Made by a program: the position numbers and the translations under genes. The notes under the pieces were generated by a model. That model was not told the origin of the DNA. It ran no database searches and was given only the letters and a program-made list of their open reading frames with translations. DNA of 64,000 bases, from the NCBI RefSeq assembly GCF_030272615.1, contig NC_081410.1:220337415-220401414 (forward strand), read 5' to 3'. Shown one piece after another: positions 35,913-48,096 of this stretch; the first letter of the stretch is position 1; the number at the start of each line of letters is the position of its first letter. The stretch is from Cryptomeria japonica (Eukaryota; Streptophyta; Pinopsida; Cupressales; Cupressaceae).

Positions 35913-38900
35913 ATGATGAAGAGGGAAGGTCCTAAGTTCAATAAAGATAACTTCAAAATATGGAATGACAGAATGAATATTTGCATCGAGTCTGGGTGCT
36001 CAACACTGGAGCTATGTTGAGAATGCCTATGTAATCCACACTGGCACTCTAACCGATGATCAGAAAAGAGAGATTCAAGAAAATGGGCAAGTCATGGAAG
36101 CCCTTATTAGCAATTTTTCCGATATTGAGTTCATTGATGTACAAGATAAGGACACTCCTAAGGATGTATGGGATACATTGGAAACTATTTATGGTGGTGA
36201 TGAGCATGTCAATCAAGCTAAGGAAGAGAGCCTTAGAGGAAAATTTGAAGACATGAGGATGGTTGAAGGAGAGACCATTCAACAATATGGCAAAAGGATC
36301 AAGACTGTGGTTAGATATCAAGAGCACTGGTAGAACAATTGATGATGCCACCATTGTTAGTGAAGTTTTGAGATTATTGTTACCAGTCTATGCAATCAGA
36401 GTTGCTGCTATTCAGGAACTAAGGTCTATCGACAAAACCAAGGTATCCTTAGACTCTATCATTGCAAATTTGACTACATATGAGTTGAATAGCTATGTTG
36501 GCAGTGTTTAGAAGACTGAGCCAACTTTTAGAGCATCTGTTGCACCAACCAGAAAAGGAAAAGAAGTAAGTACCAGTTATGAATCCATGCAAAGCAGAGG
36601 TATGGATGATCAAGAGATTTTGATGGAGTTTGAAGCTCTTCTTGCCAAGAGACTTCTAAAAGGCACTGGAAAATACAAAGGTAAGCTTCCTTTAAAATGT
36701 TTTTCTTGCAATAAGATAGGACATATAGCTGTTAACTATCCTAATAATGACAATAAGGATAAATCGGAGAGGTTTAGAAAGTATAAAGGAGGAAATAGAA
36801 GAAATTGTCTTGTTGTAGTGGATGAAGGTGTTACTGATGAAGAATTTGAGGATGAAGACAATGAGGACATAGTGTTTGTAGCTATAAAGGAAGAAGTATC
36901 TGACAAGAAAGCACTTGTCTCTCGCATTGACAACTCTAATGAGTGGATTATTGATAGTGGTTATTCTCACCACATGACTGGTGACCGGGGAAAGTTTTTA
37001 TCTCTAGAAGAATATGATGGAGGTGTTGTCCATTTTGGCAACGATGCACCATGCCTGGTAAAAGGTAAAGGATCCATCTCACTGAATGGAAAGAGCAGTG
37101 TGGATGATGTCTACTGGGTAGAAGGTTTTAAGCACAACCTTTTGAGTGTTGCTCAGCTAAATGACAAAGGACTCATTCTGGAGTTCAAAGGTGGAGTCTG
37201 CAGTATAATTGGAAAAAGTGGCGAACTTATTGTCACTGGTAAGTAGACTAGAGGTAACTTATTTCAGTTGAATGCCAAGATTAGTTGGTGTCTGATGGCG
37301 AAGTTTGATGACAGTTGGATATGGCATAGGAGATTTTGTCATATGAACTTTGATAATATTATATAGGTGAGTAAGATCAAGGCATTAAGAGGATTGCCTT
37401 TGTTGAACAAACCAGAGAATTCTTTGTGCAGAGAATGTCAACTTGGGAAGATGTCTTCCTCAACTTTTAAAGGTAAGTCTTTTTCAGCAAAGAACTTAAT
37501 TGATCTTGTGCATACCGATTTGTGTGGTCCAATGAAAACTAGAAGTATTCAGGGAGATAGGTATTTCATGATTCTTACTGATGATTTCTCAAGAATGATG
37601 TGGGTCACATTCTTGAAAGACAAGTCTGAGGCATTTGGAAAGTTCAAAGCCTTTAGAGCATTAGTAGAGAAAGAAAGTAGTCAAAGGATAAAATGCCTAA
37701 GAACTGATCAAGGAGGTGAATTCACTTCTGATGAATTCAACAAGTATTGTGAAGATAACGATATCAAGAGGCAGTTGTCTACCCCAAGGACACCACAACA
37801 GAATGGCATAGCATAAAGGAATAACAGGACTATAGTTGAAGCGGCCAGAATAATGTTGATCCAAGGAAACTTTGCTCACACCTTTTGGAGAGAAGCGGTG
37901 AGCACTGCAGTCTATACTATGAACCAGGTACTCATCAAGAAAGGTAAAGTTATGAGTATTGGACTGGGAAGACTCCCACTGTGATTTATTTTAAAGTATT
38001 TGGCAGTAAGTGTTACATCAAGAGAGGTGAGCATCTGAGCAAGTTTGATGCTAAAAGTGATGAAGGAATATTTTTGGGATATTCCAGTAAGAGGAAATCT
38101 CTCAAGTGCTACAACAATAGGACACAAAAAATTGTTGAGAGTATCAATGTCAGGGTTGATGAATCCCCTGAGGATCCTGAGGAAACCTGCAGCGAGAAAG
38201 TAGAAGATGAACCAGGTGTAGCATTCTGAGAACCGGTTAAGAAAGAAACAAGTAAAGACCTCATTTTTCATGTACTGGTAGAAGTTGCAGTAGGTGAAGA
38301 AGAAGAAGTAAGAGAAGAAGAAGTACGTGAAGAAGAAGAGGAAAAGCAAGCAGAACTAGCTAGAGTCATTCCTAGATATGTGAAACTACCTCATGATCCA
38401 AAGCAGATCATAGGAGATAAAGATGTAGGGATACTCACAAGAAGAAAGGTGAAAGAGAACTCTTGCATGATTTCTGAATTTGAGCCTAAGACTTCTAGAG
38501 AAGCACTTACAAATGAAGACTGGATTAAGGAAATGGAAGAGGAGCTAGACCAGATAGAAAAGAATACAACATGGTCTTTGGTACCCAGAATAGAACACAA
38601 GAATGTCATAGGTACCAAAAGGGTCTTCGGGAATAAGCTAAATGAAGAAGGAAAAATTGTAAGGAACAAGGCAAGACTTGTATGCAAGGGATATTCTCAG
38701 GAAGAAGGAGAAGACTATGGAGAAACCTTTGCCCCAGTGGCTAGACTAGAAGGTGTTCGAATGCTACTAGCATTTGCAGCATTTAAAGAATTCAAGGTAT
38801 ACTGAATGGATGTGAAGTCTGCGTTCTTGAATGGAATCCTAGAAGAGGAACTGTATATTGAGCAACCAGATGGGTTTGCCTTATCAGAAGATAGTAACAT

Positions 38901-40017
38901 GGTTTGTAGATTACACAAGGCCTTGTATGGATTGAAACAAGCACCAAGGGCATAGTATGAACATTTACACTCTCATCTTGTGAAGATAGGATTTCAGAGA
39001 ACAAGTGAGGATAGCAACATTTACCTGAAATCTGAAGGTGATCAGATTCAGATCTATGAATTATTTGTAGATGACATAATATTTGGAGGAGATAATGAAA
39101 TGAGCCATGCATTTGCAGATGAAATGAAGAAAGAGTTTGAGATGTCTTTGATTGGAGAGATAAAGTTCTTCATTGGTCTACAGATTTAGCAAATGAAAGA
39201 AGGTATCTTTATTAACCAGCCTGAATATGTTAAAGAGGTATTGAAGACCTTAGGCATGGAGGAAAGCAAACCGATTGGTACACCAATGGTGACCAGGTGT
39301 AAATTGACTAAGGAAGATGATTCAGCATTAGTGAATGAGAAGGAGTACCGGTCAATGATTGGTAAGATGCACTATGTGGTGCACAACAGGCCAGATATTA
39401 CTCATGCAGTGGGCATAGTAGCTCGTTTTCAGAAAAGTCCAAGAGAATCCCACTTGGTAGCAGTCAAGAGGATTCTTAGATACTTGAAAGGGACACTCGA
39501 TTATGGATTGTGGTATCCATACAATGGTGATTTTAATCTCAAGGTATTTACCGATGCAGAATGGGGAGGTAATGTGGATGACTGGAAGAGAACAACCGGT
39601 GGAGTGTTCTTTCTTGGTGGAAGACTAGTCTCATGGACGAGTAAGAAGCAGAGTTGTACTTCTCAGTCTACAACTCAAGTGGAGTACTTGGCATCATTTA
39701 TGAATTGTACTCAACCAATCTGGATGAAACATGTATTGGATGGTTTCAAAGTACCTATATCTGAACCAATGAGTATTTTCTATGATAATACTAGTGCAAA
39801 CAATATTTCCAAAAATCCAGTATTGCATGCTAGAACTAAGCACATTGAGCTCAAGTATCATTTCTTGAGAGAGAAGGTTCAAAACAAAGAGGTTGTATTA
39901 CAACATGTTTCCAGTAAGGAGCAGCTAGTAGACATATTCACTAAGCCCTTACCAAAGACTATATTTACCTATTTGAGAGGTGAATTAGGGGTTTTGCCCC
40001 TTCATGAAGTAAACTAA
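35913..40017 (+). pseudogene. gag-pol: Element D gag-pol
   Basis: Starts MMKREGPKFNKDNFKIWNDR at 35913. A frameshift near 35988 leads to gag residues MEALISNFSDIEFIDVQDKD (36094), and another near 36320 to the main frame. Domains: zinc knuckle CFSCNKIGHIAVNYP with Tyr at the last Cys (about 36700), protease WIIDSGYSHHMTGDRG (about 36945), GAG-pre-integrase IWHRRFCHMNF, integrase (LVHTDLCGP; DQGGEFTSDEF; TPRTPQQNGIA). After a frame change near 37945 come RT ([43 protein letters not shown] at about 39061) and RNase H (LKVFTDAEWGGNVDD; VEYLASFMNCTQPIW; EQLVDIFTKPLPK), ending at TAA 40015. Internal stops include 36509, 37244, 37364, 37814, 38803 and 39187. Same lineage as A, non-functional. Confidence 0.93.
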
Positions 40018-40235
40018 AGATGTGTGCTCCACATCAGTCAGGTATTACAGTGACAAATCTTACAAGGTTGATGTGTTGAAGGATGCTACTCCATAGGGGG
40101 AGCAGCATAGTGGAGTATGGGAGCTTGTGCCTCCACTTTGGCATTGTTTTCAAAGGGGGAGAAGATATCTAATGTATGATATGAGAGAAGATATATGATG
40201 ATGAAGATATATGTTAGTTGCAATGCTACACTAAG

Positions 40236-40314
40236 TATTTCCATCAATGCCAAAGGGGGAGATTGTTGGCATATGATGATATGATGATAATGTATGTTGT
40301 CATTGATGTCAATA
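40236..40314 (+). promoter_or_regulatory. Polypurine tract within an inverted repeat, element D
   Basis: PPT at 40250-40263 next to the 3' LTR. Arms 40236-40252 and 40298-40314 are reverse complements at 14 of 17. The outer TATT/AATA pairing is specific to this family. Confidence 0.78.
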
Positions 40315-41670
40315 AGTACAGATGAACTGGTATGAAGATTGGAAGAAGTTGTTATTTATGTTCAAGTTGGTGAACCGGTATGGAGAGATGAAGTGAACCG
40401 GTGTTAGGGTTTCACTAAGTGTGACTAACTATTGGTAGTCTCAGCTCTAGGGTTTCCGGTTTGACAATCTAGCTTGTGAGATGCAACCGGTGATATTCTA
40501 TGATGAGTTAGCTAAGAGACAAGGATGAGATCGAGATACCACGTCAGTTTTGTGCAGTGAAGGATTTCCTTGAGGATCTTGCATGTGAACATCGATTGCA
40601 TTAAATGTCTACCTCGGGAATGAACATTCTTCTTAGCGGTATCAGAAGAAAGCGTGATGGGTTACTGATTTCTATGTGCGATGAAGAATGGACAATGCAG
40701 AATGACTTGTGATCTATTTGAGATTGTTTTATTTTATGTAATGTGTTTGGACGGTCAGGATTGAACCGCTTGTAATTGTAAACCTAAATTGATTAGGGTA
40801 TAGGGTTTATACTACCGACCTTATTGTTGTCTATAACGTTGATGAGTTTTGATATTGTAAGTGTTAGAAAATGTGTTTATATCTGAGTGATGAGATACTT
40901 ACCAGACCAGTGAGTGAAAAAATGCAGAGTGTGATTGCAGAGTAGAGGAACTGAAAAGGATCTACCTTAGCATATAGTGTTGTTATCAAATCAAAGCTTT
41001 ACCTGTTGTCTTCTAACCATTTCAACAGAAGGAAAATCCCTTTGTCAGGTAGCTTTAACAGGATTATTGTAAAACCTCTAACTAGGTGACTCAATTTCAT
41101 TGAGTTCTTCAAATCCTCTAGCAAGGTAACCTTTAACAGGGTATATAGCCATCCCTTTACCGAGTGATCTTTAACAGGATCGGTTCCTAATAGAACATTA
41201 TTGTAAAGTTTTTAACCGGACTAGGCTCCTAACAGAGCAAGCTTCAAAAGAGTTCAAAAACAAGCTTGTGGATATTCATCCCCACCGTGGTTTTTCCCAT
41301 TTGGGTTTCCACATGAAAAATTTGTGTGTCATGAGTTGTGCATTTTTCATGTGATGATTGAGTATTATTTGTTTAGGTGATTATGCATGCAGAGCTAATG
41401 GTTATGGTATTAATGATACAACACATGCATATGTATATGGGTGAATTAGTTATGAAGAATTGAATGATATTTGAAGTATTAAGTTTTACTAGTTTAGTTG
41501 TCTAAAGCATTTTTGTGTTTAACCAATATTGCCATGGTTAAGTTCAATAATGAAGACAACCGGTTATCATTGTTTTAACTTGATAAGTTGTTGAGAAGTT
41601 ATTTGTCTGTACTGATTCACCCCCCCTCTCAGTACCAGTTAGGGTATTTGTTGTTCATCATTATTCATCA
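40264..41670 (+). repeat. 3' LTR of element D
   Basis: tgttggcatatgatg to ttattcatca. Very similar to 34419-35841, with scattered substitutions and a shorter C-run (7 C) in the U5-end motif. D looks younger than E or A by eye. Confidence 0.93.
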
Positions 41671-41680
41671 GAGCTTCCAT
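41671..41680 (-). pseudogene. Element B gag start, cut by D
   Basis: The minus-strand ATG at 41680 begins MEA, and the frame is then interrupted by element D. Reading resumes at 34418 in gag. The ATG lies about 40 bases from the primer site, as in element A. Confidence 0.75.
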
Positions 41681-41722
41681 CCCAAATCTCCTCAAACGAT
41701 TAAGCTTCTACCGGAGGATCTA

Positions 41723-41734
41723 GCTCTGATACCA
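41723..41734 (-). other. Primer binding site, element B
   Basis: Minus-strand TGGTATCAGAGC two bases inside the right LTR. Confidence 0.92.
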
Positions 41735-41736
41735 AT

Positions 41737-44032
41737 TGTTAGCAATAATCAAGAAGGAAGACTGAGAGGGGGGGGTGAATCAATCTTCACCGAAACTTAG
41801 CAAATTAAACTCCAAAACATAAACTGATAAACCATAGCAACATATAGATAAGAAAATTAACATCACAACACATAACACGAAGATTTTGATGTGGAAAACT
41901 CGGTTAAGGGAAAAACCACAGTGGGAACCTACCCACAATAAGATGATAGTCTACAGTAGTATGTGAAAATATTACAATGGATAATGCACATGCATTCAAG
42001 CACACTGCCTAGAGCTCACTACTCAAAAATTATATACCCAAAAGGCTACGACCCTCAGGGAAGTCTCACTGACTTACAATATAATTCGGACTACAATTCG
42101 GAAGGAATGAGCTATAATAATAGCATCTACAAATTCTTGATGACATTTTTAGTTAAGCACAATTGTCTTCTCTGCAACACCAAATAAACCTCAACACTTT
42201 GTTGAGTGATATATCTTTGTTTGCATATTTGTCTCTCTCTGAAAAATGCAAACACAATACCGACACCTAAATTACATAAGCATCTCACCGTCGGCTAAAC
42301 CCTCAACTCTCAACTCATAATTATAAAAATTACATTACAGGATACAAAGATCGACCACCGGACCAATATTATGATTTACATTACATAGAATAGACCTAAT
42401 TCAAATTCCCAAACGATTACATCCACCGAAAATCCCACCAAGATCAACTGCAACACACTACACCATCAGAAATATTGCATAACACACAAATCATCACCGG
42501 TTCATAGAAATCACTAAAAATTCACACAAAGATCAATATGGATTGCCAAAACAAATAGGATAGACCTAGGGAACACCAGCAAGCACGTTAGAATCATTCG
42601 GAATAGTTGCACCAACACCTTTTTTCAAGTCTACATTGGTCAATGTCTCAAAGCTCAAGATCACAACTAATCAACAACTGTCATGAGGAAAGATAACTTG
42701 CGGAGAACCAAATCATGAACCATCTGAAATGAAAATACACAAGATCATCCCAAAAAATAATCCAAAGTCTCAGTACAGGATCTGATCACACCGGAATATA
42801 CCGGAGGAAATATTGGATTCTACAGAACAGTGGTCAGCACAACCAAACTACAAAACTGGACCAAAAAATCTTCCCAAACTCACTGGAATAACTTACAGGA
42901 ATATGTTGACATCAATTACAATAACATATCCTAGAAACAACAATGATCAATCAAATCCAAAAAGTTGTTAGGTCCCGGAGACAACTGAGAGGGGGGGTGA
43001 ATCAGTTGTCTAATAAATTCAAACCAAAAACTTATTAACCAACTTAATGCTTAATATCGGTAAACCAGTTAAGTATGTCGGTAGACAGTGTTAACAGTAA
43101 ATTTCTATACTGGTAAGGATTAGTGCATGAAATATAAACATAATGTCATCCACAACACATGACACCAATATTTGTACGTGGAAACCCTGAAGGGGAAAAA
43201 CCACGGTGGGAAACCTTACCCACAATCAGATGATACTACTGCAGATAGTAAGTGTACAAGAGGGGTCTGCACATGCAGATAGGCCAACAGCCTAGAGCTC
43301 ACTTCTCAATCACAAATGGGAGTCACACTGACTACAGTTGGATGGTTAAATCCAATAAGAATGTACTACACAAAATAGCATCTTCATATGTTGGATTCAG
43401 TACCGGTGTAATGCTGATAAAAAACCTAACTTCACCTTCAAATGATGTCTTCATGTATACCTCTGCTTGATCTCACATATACCTTCACACAATTCTTTTT
43501 TGCATTCCACACTTGATCTTACAAATAAGATCTTACATTTATACCTTACCCTAAGACCAATTTTAGTAGGTCGGCTCTACAAGATATTACAATAAAAACA
43601 TTTTACAAATAATATAATATCCGATGCAATAACCGACTAATCATGTCGGCTTAATGCATTTACAACAATAATAAATCATCTTCATAGTGTGCCATGCTGA
43701 TCTAGAAAAGATAAACCTGTCGGTGTAACCCTAGATGACCTGGACCTATTTGCCGGTAAAAGCAAATATGCAAATATGAATATACCAATGATTATTACTT
43801 CAAAATAAAGTGTCCACATGATGTCTTTGACATTACCAAGTGTCTTCCATGTCATTCCGGGTACCGGTGAACAATATATCCTACCGGTGAACCATATACC
43901 AGTAACTGTTGCATAGTTTACTGTTTGTCGGTGATAGTTGTTGGATCTCCAAAGTAGGTGTATTCAATAAGTGTTGACATCAATGACAAAACCATACCAA
44001 AATACCAACAAAAACTCCCCAATAATCCAACA
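41737..44032 (-). repeat. 5' LTR of element B, interrupted by a family-A solo LTR
   Basis: LTR sequence is 41737-42965 plus 44016-44032. It begins tgttagcaataatc and ends taatccaaca on the plus strand, matching the left LTR's two halves. Confidence 0.9.
42966..44010 (-). mobile_element. Solo LTR of family A inside B's right LTR
   Basis: 1,045 bp matching both LTRs of element A from tgttaggtcccgg to aataccaaca, with no internal region. Flanks AAAGT (42961-42965) and AAAAC (44011-44015) share three of five bases and differ by two transitions, so the target duplication is decayed or doubtful. A solo LTR forms when the two LTRs of an element recombine and delete the interior. Confidence 0.9.
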
Positions 44033-44300
44033 CACAGATCATGCATAGACCCCAGAGGACTGTAGGATGACATGAGGATCTATTTGATTCTGTGCGAATA
44101 GATTTAGAGATCGAATGAGAGGAGAGGGAACAACTACGACGTGAGCTATCGGAGGCCCGGATGGAGTCGTCCATGTATCACAGCATAGTTATGGACCAAG
44201 ATCAAAGGAACTCATCTAGATGTCACTCGCAATCCTCTACCCATTGTTGCACACCTATGGGAGTCCCACAATAGGGGCAAGAGGGATCGGGTAGCCACCA
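44033..44300 (+). pseudogene. PMD pseudogene, 3' part beyond element B
   Basis: Resumes a reading frame after B: DLFDSVRIDLEIE, stop, EEREQLRRELSEARMESSMY, HSIVMDQDQRN, then a Ser/His-rich stretch. The Glu/Arg/Leu pattern suggests a coiled coil. Its position on the far side of B's target duplication makes it the continuation of the gene at 20390-22139. Membership in that gene is inferred from context, not from a domain match. Confidence 0.45.
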
Positions 44301-44381
44301 TCCATAGATGGTGATGATGTATCGATGCCACATTTTATTTCTAGTGGTTAGATTTATATATGATTTACCTAAAACTTTTGA

Positions 44382-44383
<2 letters not shown>

Positions 44384-44477
<94 letters not shown>
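44384..44477. repeat. Compound microsatellite (AT)n-(GAT)n
   Basis: About 57 bases of alternating TA (44384-44440) run into about 12 GAT units (44441-44477). From 44478 to about 44990 the sequence is AT-rich with no gene I can support. Confidence 0.92.
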
Positions 44478-45100
44478 ATTTGTCTCAAATATGCTCCTTT
44501 AATTGCAAAACAATGTGTATATTGCTTTGATCAAAAGTAACGAATTTGGAAATGTACATGTATATCTAAATTAATTCCCATGTGATTGAATACTCAATGC
44601 TCCATGATTAAATTGATACATGTGTGATTTAAATAAACAACTAAGTGTTTAATTAAATACAAGTGATGATGTAGAAATTTGTTTCAGTTAGACTACATAA
44701 CTAACGTGATCTAGTTAGGGACTTAATTAAACACAACATGATGCATCTTAACTCAAACCACATAAATAAAATTGTATGATAGCTAGCATGACAAAATATA
44801 AATTCCTAAAAATTTACACAATGAATTCAAGACAATCAAAAATAGAAATATGTTTGTCAAGAATGAAGCACTATAGATTAAATAATAATAATTTAATGCC
44901 ACATGCTTTAACAAAGATATGATAACTCCTTATACAACTTGATTAAAGAGAAAGGAAGATAACATGTCTAGGCATAGTATCTACGAAGATGCATAGTATT
45001 TATGTCGAGATGGCGTTCCTACAGCCGCAGCAGGGGGAATGAAGGCATCCGTATATACACTAAAGAAAACTGAAAAAGAAACCAAAGTAACTGGCATCCT

Positions 45101-46670
45101 ATGGAATGTGAATTGTTTGTCATTATAAAAGCTGATTTTGTAGTGGAGATAGTTACCAAGGCGAAAAGGGCAGAGGAAGCGAGAGATAGGAAAGAGGCAT
45201 GCATCCTTACAATGTCGATCGCCATTGTAGGCGAAAGCGCCAAGTTCTACCATCCCACCATGGTGTCATTTGGCCCTTATCATAATTACTCTCCCCAATA
45301 TCATGGCAAGAAGATCGAGGAGTCACTCACGGAGAAAGAAAAGCAGCTTGATGGAATGGAATCAGACAAGCTGTTAGCCACAAGAAGATTTTGGAAGCTT
45401 ACCGATGATCAACATCACAAAGGAAAGCTTCAAGCTATGGTTGAGGTATGTGATCGGAAGAAAGTAACTGATAAATATGACAGAGATTTATCTCATATCC
45501 TGACAAAGAAATTTGCTCAGATGTGCTTTGTAGACGTGGTGTTTCTGCTAGAATTTCTCAACACTTTTGTTATGGGTTTCGATAGACTAGAGGATGGTAG
45601 CGGCCTCAGCAGCACCATTCCGCTAGTTTACAGTGGATGGGATGATTCCTCTGCTCAGGTAAGTTCCAGTAATCCTGTTTTCTATGAACGCAGTAACAAT
45701 CCAGTGCTCTTCACCATTTTAATGGATGTCATGAAAGTGGAGACCCAACTGCCTATGGTGGTTCTTGAAAAAGCAATGGAGGCCCCTGTTGGAGGATTTG
45801 GTCCGCGATTTGTGTTGCCATATTTCCCCTATAAAGTCCCAATCTCCATGGCCTTGTAAGAGCACTCTCAATTTGATAGGATGCAAACATCTCTTGGATT
45901 GCTTACGCCTTACGCTTGTCTCTAAAGATTCTTGGCTTTCCTATAAGAAACAATTGAAGCAGGCATCACCAATTTCTGACTCCTCTGCTTCCGATTGTGA
46001 TTTCAGATCCCCTGTGCTAAAGCTTTTATACTGTCTTCTTAGTCCATGTCTTAGGAAAAAGGAAACTCCTGAGATAAGCGATGAAAGGTATCTTCCATAC
46101 GGAGCAGAGAAACTTAAAAAAGCTGGAGTGGTGTTCAAAGTAATGGATCATGGCAGGATCCATGATATCTCTTTCAACATGCAGACTGGCACTCTGCTTC
46201 TTCCGTAAATTGATTTTGGAGTGTGGACAGAAACAATTTTCAGAAATTTATTGGCATATGAGGCTTGCTATAAAAGTGGAAGCAGTGAGCTTTTAGAGAT
46301 GAGTAGCGACGAAGATCAAAAAGTACTCACTCGATTCGTCCTATTTATGTCCCAGTTAGTGGAAACAGAAAAAGATGCAGATGTTTTGAGAGAGGAGAAA
46401 ATCATTCAGAACAATCTGGGTGACAGCAAAGAGGTGGCCAGGATGTGGAACGATATGAACAGTTCAAGATGGATACCGAAATGCAACCAATTTGATGAGA
46501 TCACAAGGGATCTGAATGGGTACATCGGCCAACAATAGGTTGTCTGGTTCGCTGAAATATGGGAAGAATACTTCTCGAAACCTTGGCTAGTCTTGGCCGT
46601 CATTATAGGGGTTATTGATCTTGCGGAAACCGTCGTAAGTCTCTGGAGCAATCTGAAGGGCAACAATTAA
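45101..46670 (+). pseudogene. DUF247 (UPF0481-like) gene, frameshifted
   Basis: Three pieces form one DUF247 protein of about 520 residues. 45101-45859: FYHPTMVSFGPYHNYSPQYH, KQLDGMESDKLLATRRFW, MCFVDVVFLLEFLNTF, VMKVETQLPMVVLEKAM. After a frame change near 45850, 45860-46208: HLLDCLRLTLV, YLPYGAEKLKKAGVVFKVMD, DISFNMQTGTLLLP. After an in-frame TAA (46206), 46209-46538: IFRNLLAYEACYKSGSSELL. After TAG (46536), a C-terminal hydrophobic segment PWLVLAVIIGVIDLAETVV ends at TAA 46668. The order and the C-terminal membrane-like helix fit the family; the usual N-terminal block before YHP is poorly matched. DUF247 proteins are plant-specific, of mostly unknown biochemistry, and some act in self-incompatibility. 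The copy appears dead. Confidence 0.85.
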
Positions 46671-46832
46671 TGCTTGTTCTCAATGGATTGAATAAACCAT
46701 TGATTGCGCCTATTTTTATATTTACGCCGAGAGGCGTTCCTATATAGTCGCAGTAAGGAGTGAATGATAGAATAAAACTAAAATATTCTGTGTAAATCTT
46801 AAAGAAAACGGAAATGTGATCGCCTTAGCTAT

Positions 46833-47174
46833 ATGGACCAAGCACCGCCTGAGCTGCCTGTAGCTTCGTGGACCAAATATCTAACAGTTACATGCAAGGA
46901 TGACATGCAGCGGTTACATGCAACCATTGGTGGAAGGAAGAAAGCAATAAAGGAAATTTATTGTCTCTGCAACCAATCTTACCCATTCCATTTGAAACAA
47001 GAGCAGATGCAATACCATTTCAAACAAGAGCAGATCCAATACAGGTGCGGAGATCGTCTGTATTCTGTGAATAATTTGTTTTCATTGCATTCTATGTATG
47101 ATGAGAATAATTTGTTTGCGTTTTGGATGAAGATCGGAATACAAGTTGCATTGATAAGGTTGGCATTGTGTTAG
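46833..47174 (+). CDS. Unidentified 113-residue ORF, possibly the 5' end of a second DUF247 copy
   Basis: The ORF begins MDQAPPELPVASWTKYLTVT and ends MKIGIQVALIRLALC. I do not recognise a domain. The non-coding sequence before it (46722-46810: gaggcgttcctat, agtcgcagtaagg, aaagaaaacggaaa) resembles that before the DUF247 pseudogene (45003-45080: gatggcgttcctac, agccgcagcaggg, aaagaaaactgaaa). This suggests a tandem copy, of which only the first exon-like part is left. A short internal repeat (HLKQEQMQYHFKQEQIQY) is present. 47175-47791 contains nothing I can name. Confidence 0.4.
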   Translation: MDQAPPELPVASWTKYLTVTCKDDMQRLHATIGGRKKAIKEIYCLCNQSYPFHLKQEQMQYHFKQEQIQYRCGDRLYSVNNLFSLHSMYDENNLFAFWMKIGIQVALIRLALC

Positions 47175-47791
47175 CAGTCTACTTTGAAAACGGGTATGTA
47201 TGGCCCATGGCTTTCTCTCAACGTAGCTAAGAATTGCAAAATTGTGTCTATTTTGTAGCTATCTCTATGATTTCGCATTTTGCATGCATGTCTACCAGAT
47301 AATTTCTAAGTTTCAATGGGTTGTGAAGCAAACCCTATATATCTTGAAGGCGGGCAGATGAGCTACTGAGCCAAAAGGCCATGCACAAGCAGTTGTTTAG
47401 GTGCTTGCCCTTCAGTTCCAAACAACCATCGGTAGAATTAGTGAGAGAGCACTGCAATGGACTTCGGCGAACACAACCACTTAACTAGTATTCTTGAGAA
47501 TCCCAAGCATGGTTGTTTTTGGGTCCGAACCCCTGCAGACAAGTGCATGTAACATTGGCATTTCCTTCAACATTAGTACTCAACTTAGCATAGCCATTGC
47601 ATCTTTCATGCTACTATTGGGCAGGTCCACAGAAAATGATAGTAAATTGTAATATCAAACAGATATCTACATTGATATGAAATCCTTTTCCTCCACAATT
47701 AATATAATCTCATTTCAGTTGTATAATATAAAATCATACAAATAGAAAAGAGAATCTCACGCCCAACCAGTAGCAATCAAGCCAATGTACT

Positions 47792-48096
47792 ATTTTGAAT
47801 TTAGAAGCATTCATAAGATTTTCTATGTTTCTAAATATTAAACATAAAAATTTAATTTTCATTTTAGAAATATCAAAACTTAAAATTATGTTTCTAAATT
47901 TTAATAGATGTTTCTAAATTGAAAGAAACAATGTTACATACACATAAATATTTTAGATAAAATATTTATTATTAAAATGCAATTTATAATTTATCATATA
48001 ATATGATTTTTCTATTTATATCTTATTTTTTCTTAGTTGAGTTTGAATTTTTTTATCATATGTTAATAGATCATAAAATTTATTTATATTAAAATT
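47792..48096. repeat. Direct duplication, copy 1
   Basis: From attttgaatttagaagcatt to tatattaaaatt. Nearly identical to 48355-48722 apart from an internal difference of about 65 bases just after aaacataaaaat, where copy 2 is longer. AT-rich, non-coding, with repeated gtttctaaat phrases. Confidence 0.88.

Larger units (their letters stand above)
34419..41670 (+). mobile_element. Element D: full-length Copia retrotransposon nested in B gag
   Basis: LTRs at 34419-35841 and 40264-41670; target duplication GATCT (34414-34418) versus GAGCT (41671-41675), four of five. It interrupts B's gag three codons after its ATG. Plus orientation: 5' LTR, primer site, gag, zinc knuckle, protease, integrase, RT, RNase H, PPT, 3' LTR. 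The coding region has stops and about three frame changes. The segment 40018-40249 after pol is non-coding. Confidence 0.94.
22145..44032 (-). mobile_element. Element B: Copia LTR retrotransposon carrying four nested insertions
   Basis: Outer LTRs at 22145-24891 and 41737-44032; target duplication CATAG (22140-22144) versus CACAG (44033-44037), four of five. It spans 21.9 kb only because it contains solo LTR H, element C, element D and a solo LTR of family A. With the insertions removed, the two LTRs are about 1.27 and 1.25 kb, a matching pair. The minus-strand order is 5' LTR (right), primer site, gag (41680-41671, then 34418-33657, then from about 28620), protease, integrase, RT, RNase H (to 25216), PPT (24892-24905), 3' LTR (left). 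Confidence 0.92.

Noticed and set aside
44308-44502. A 64-residue protein with poly-Ile-Tyr and poly-Met
   Set aside because: It is only the translation of the AT and GAT microsatellites.
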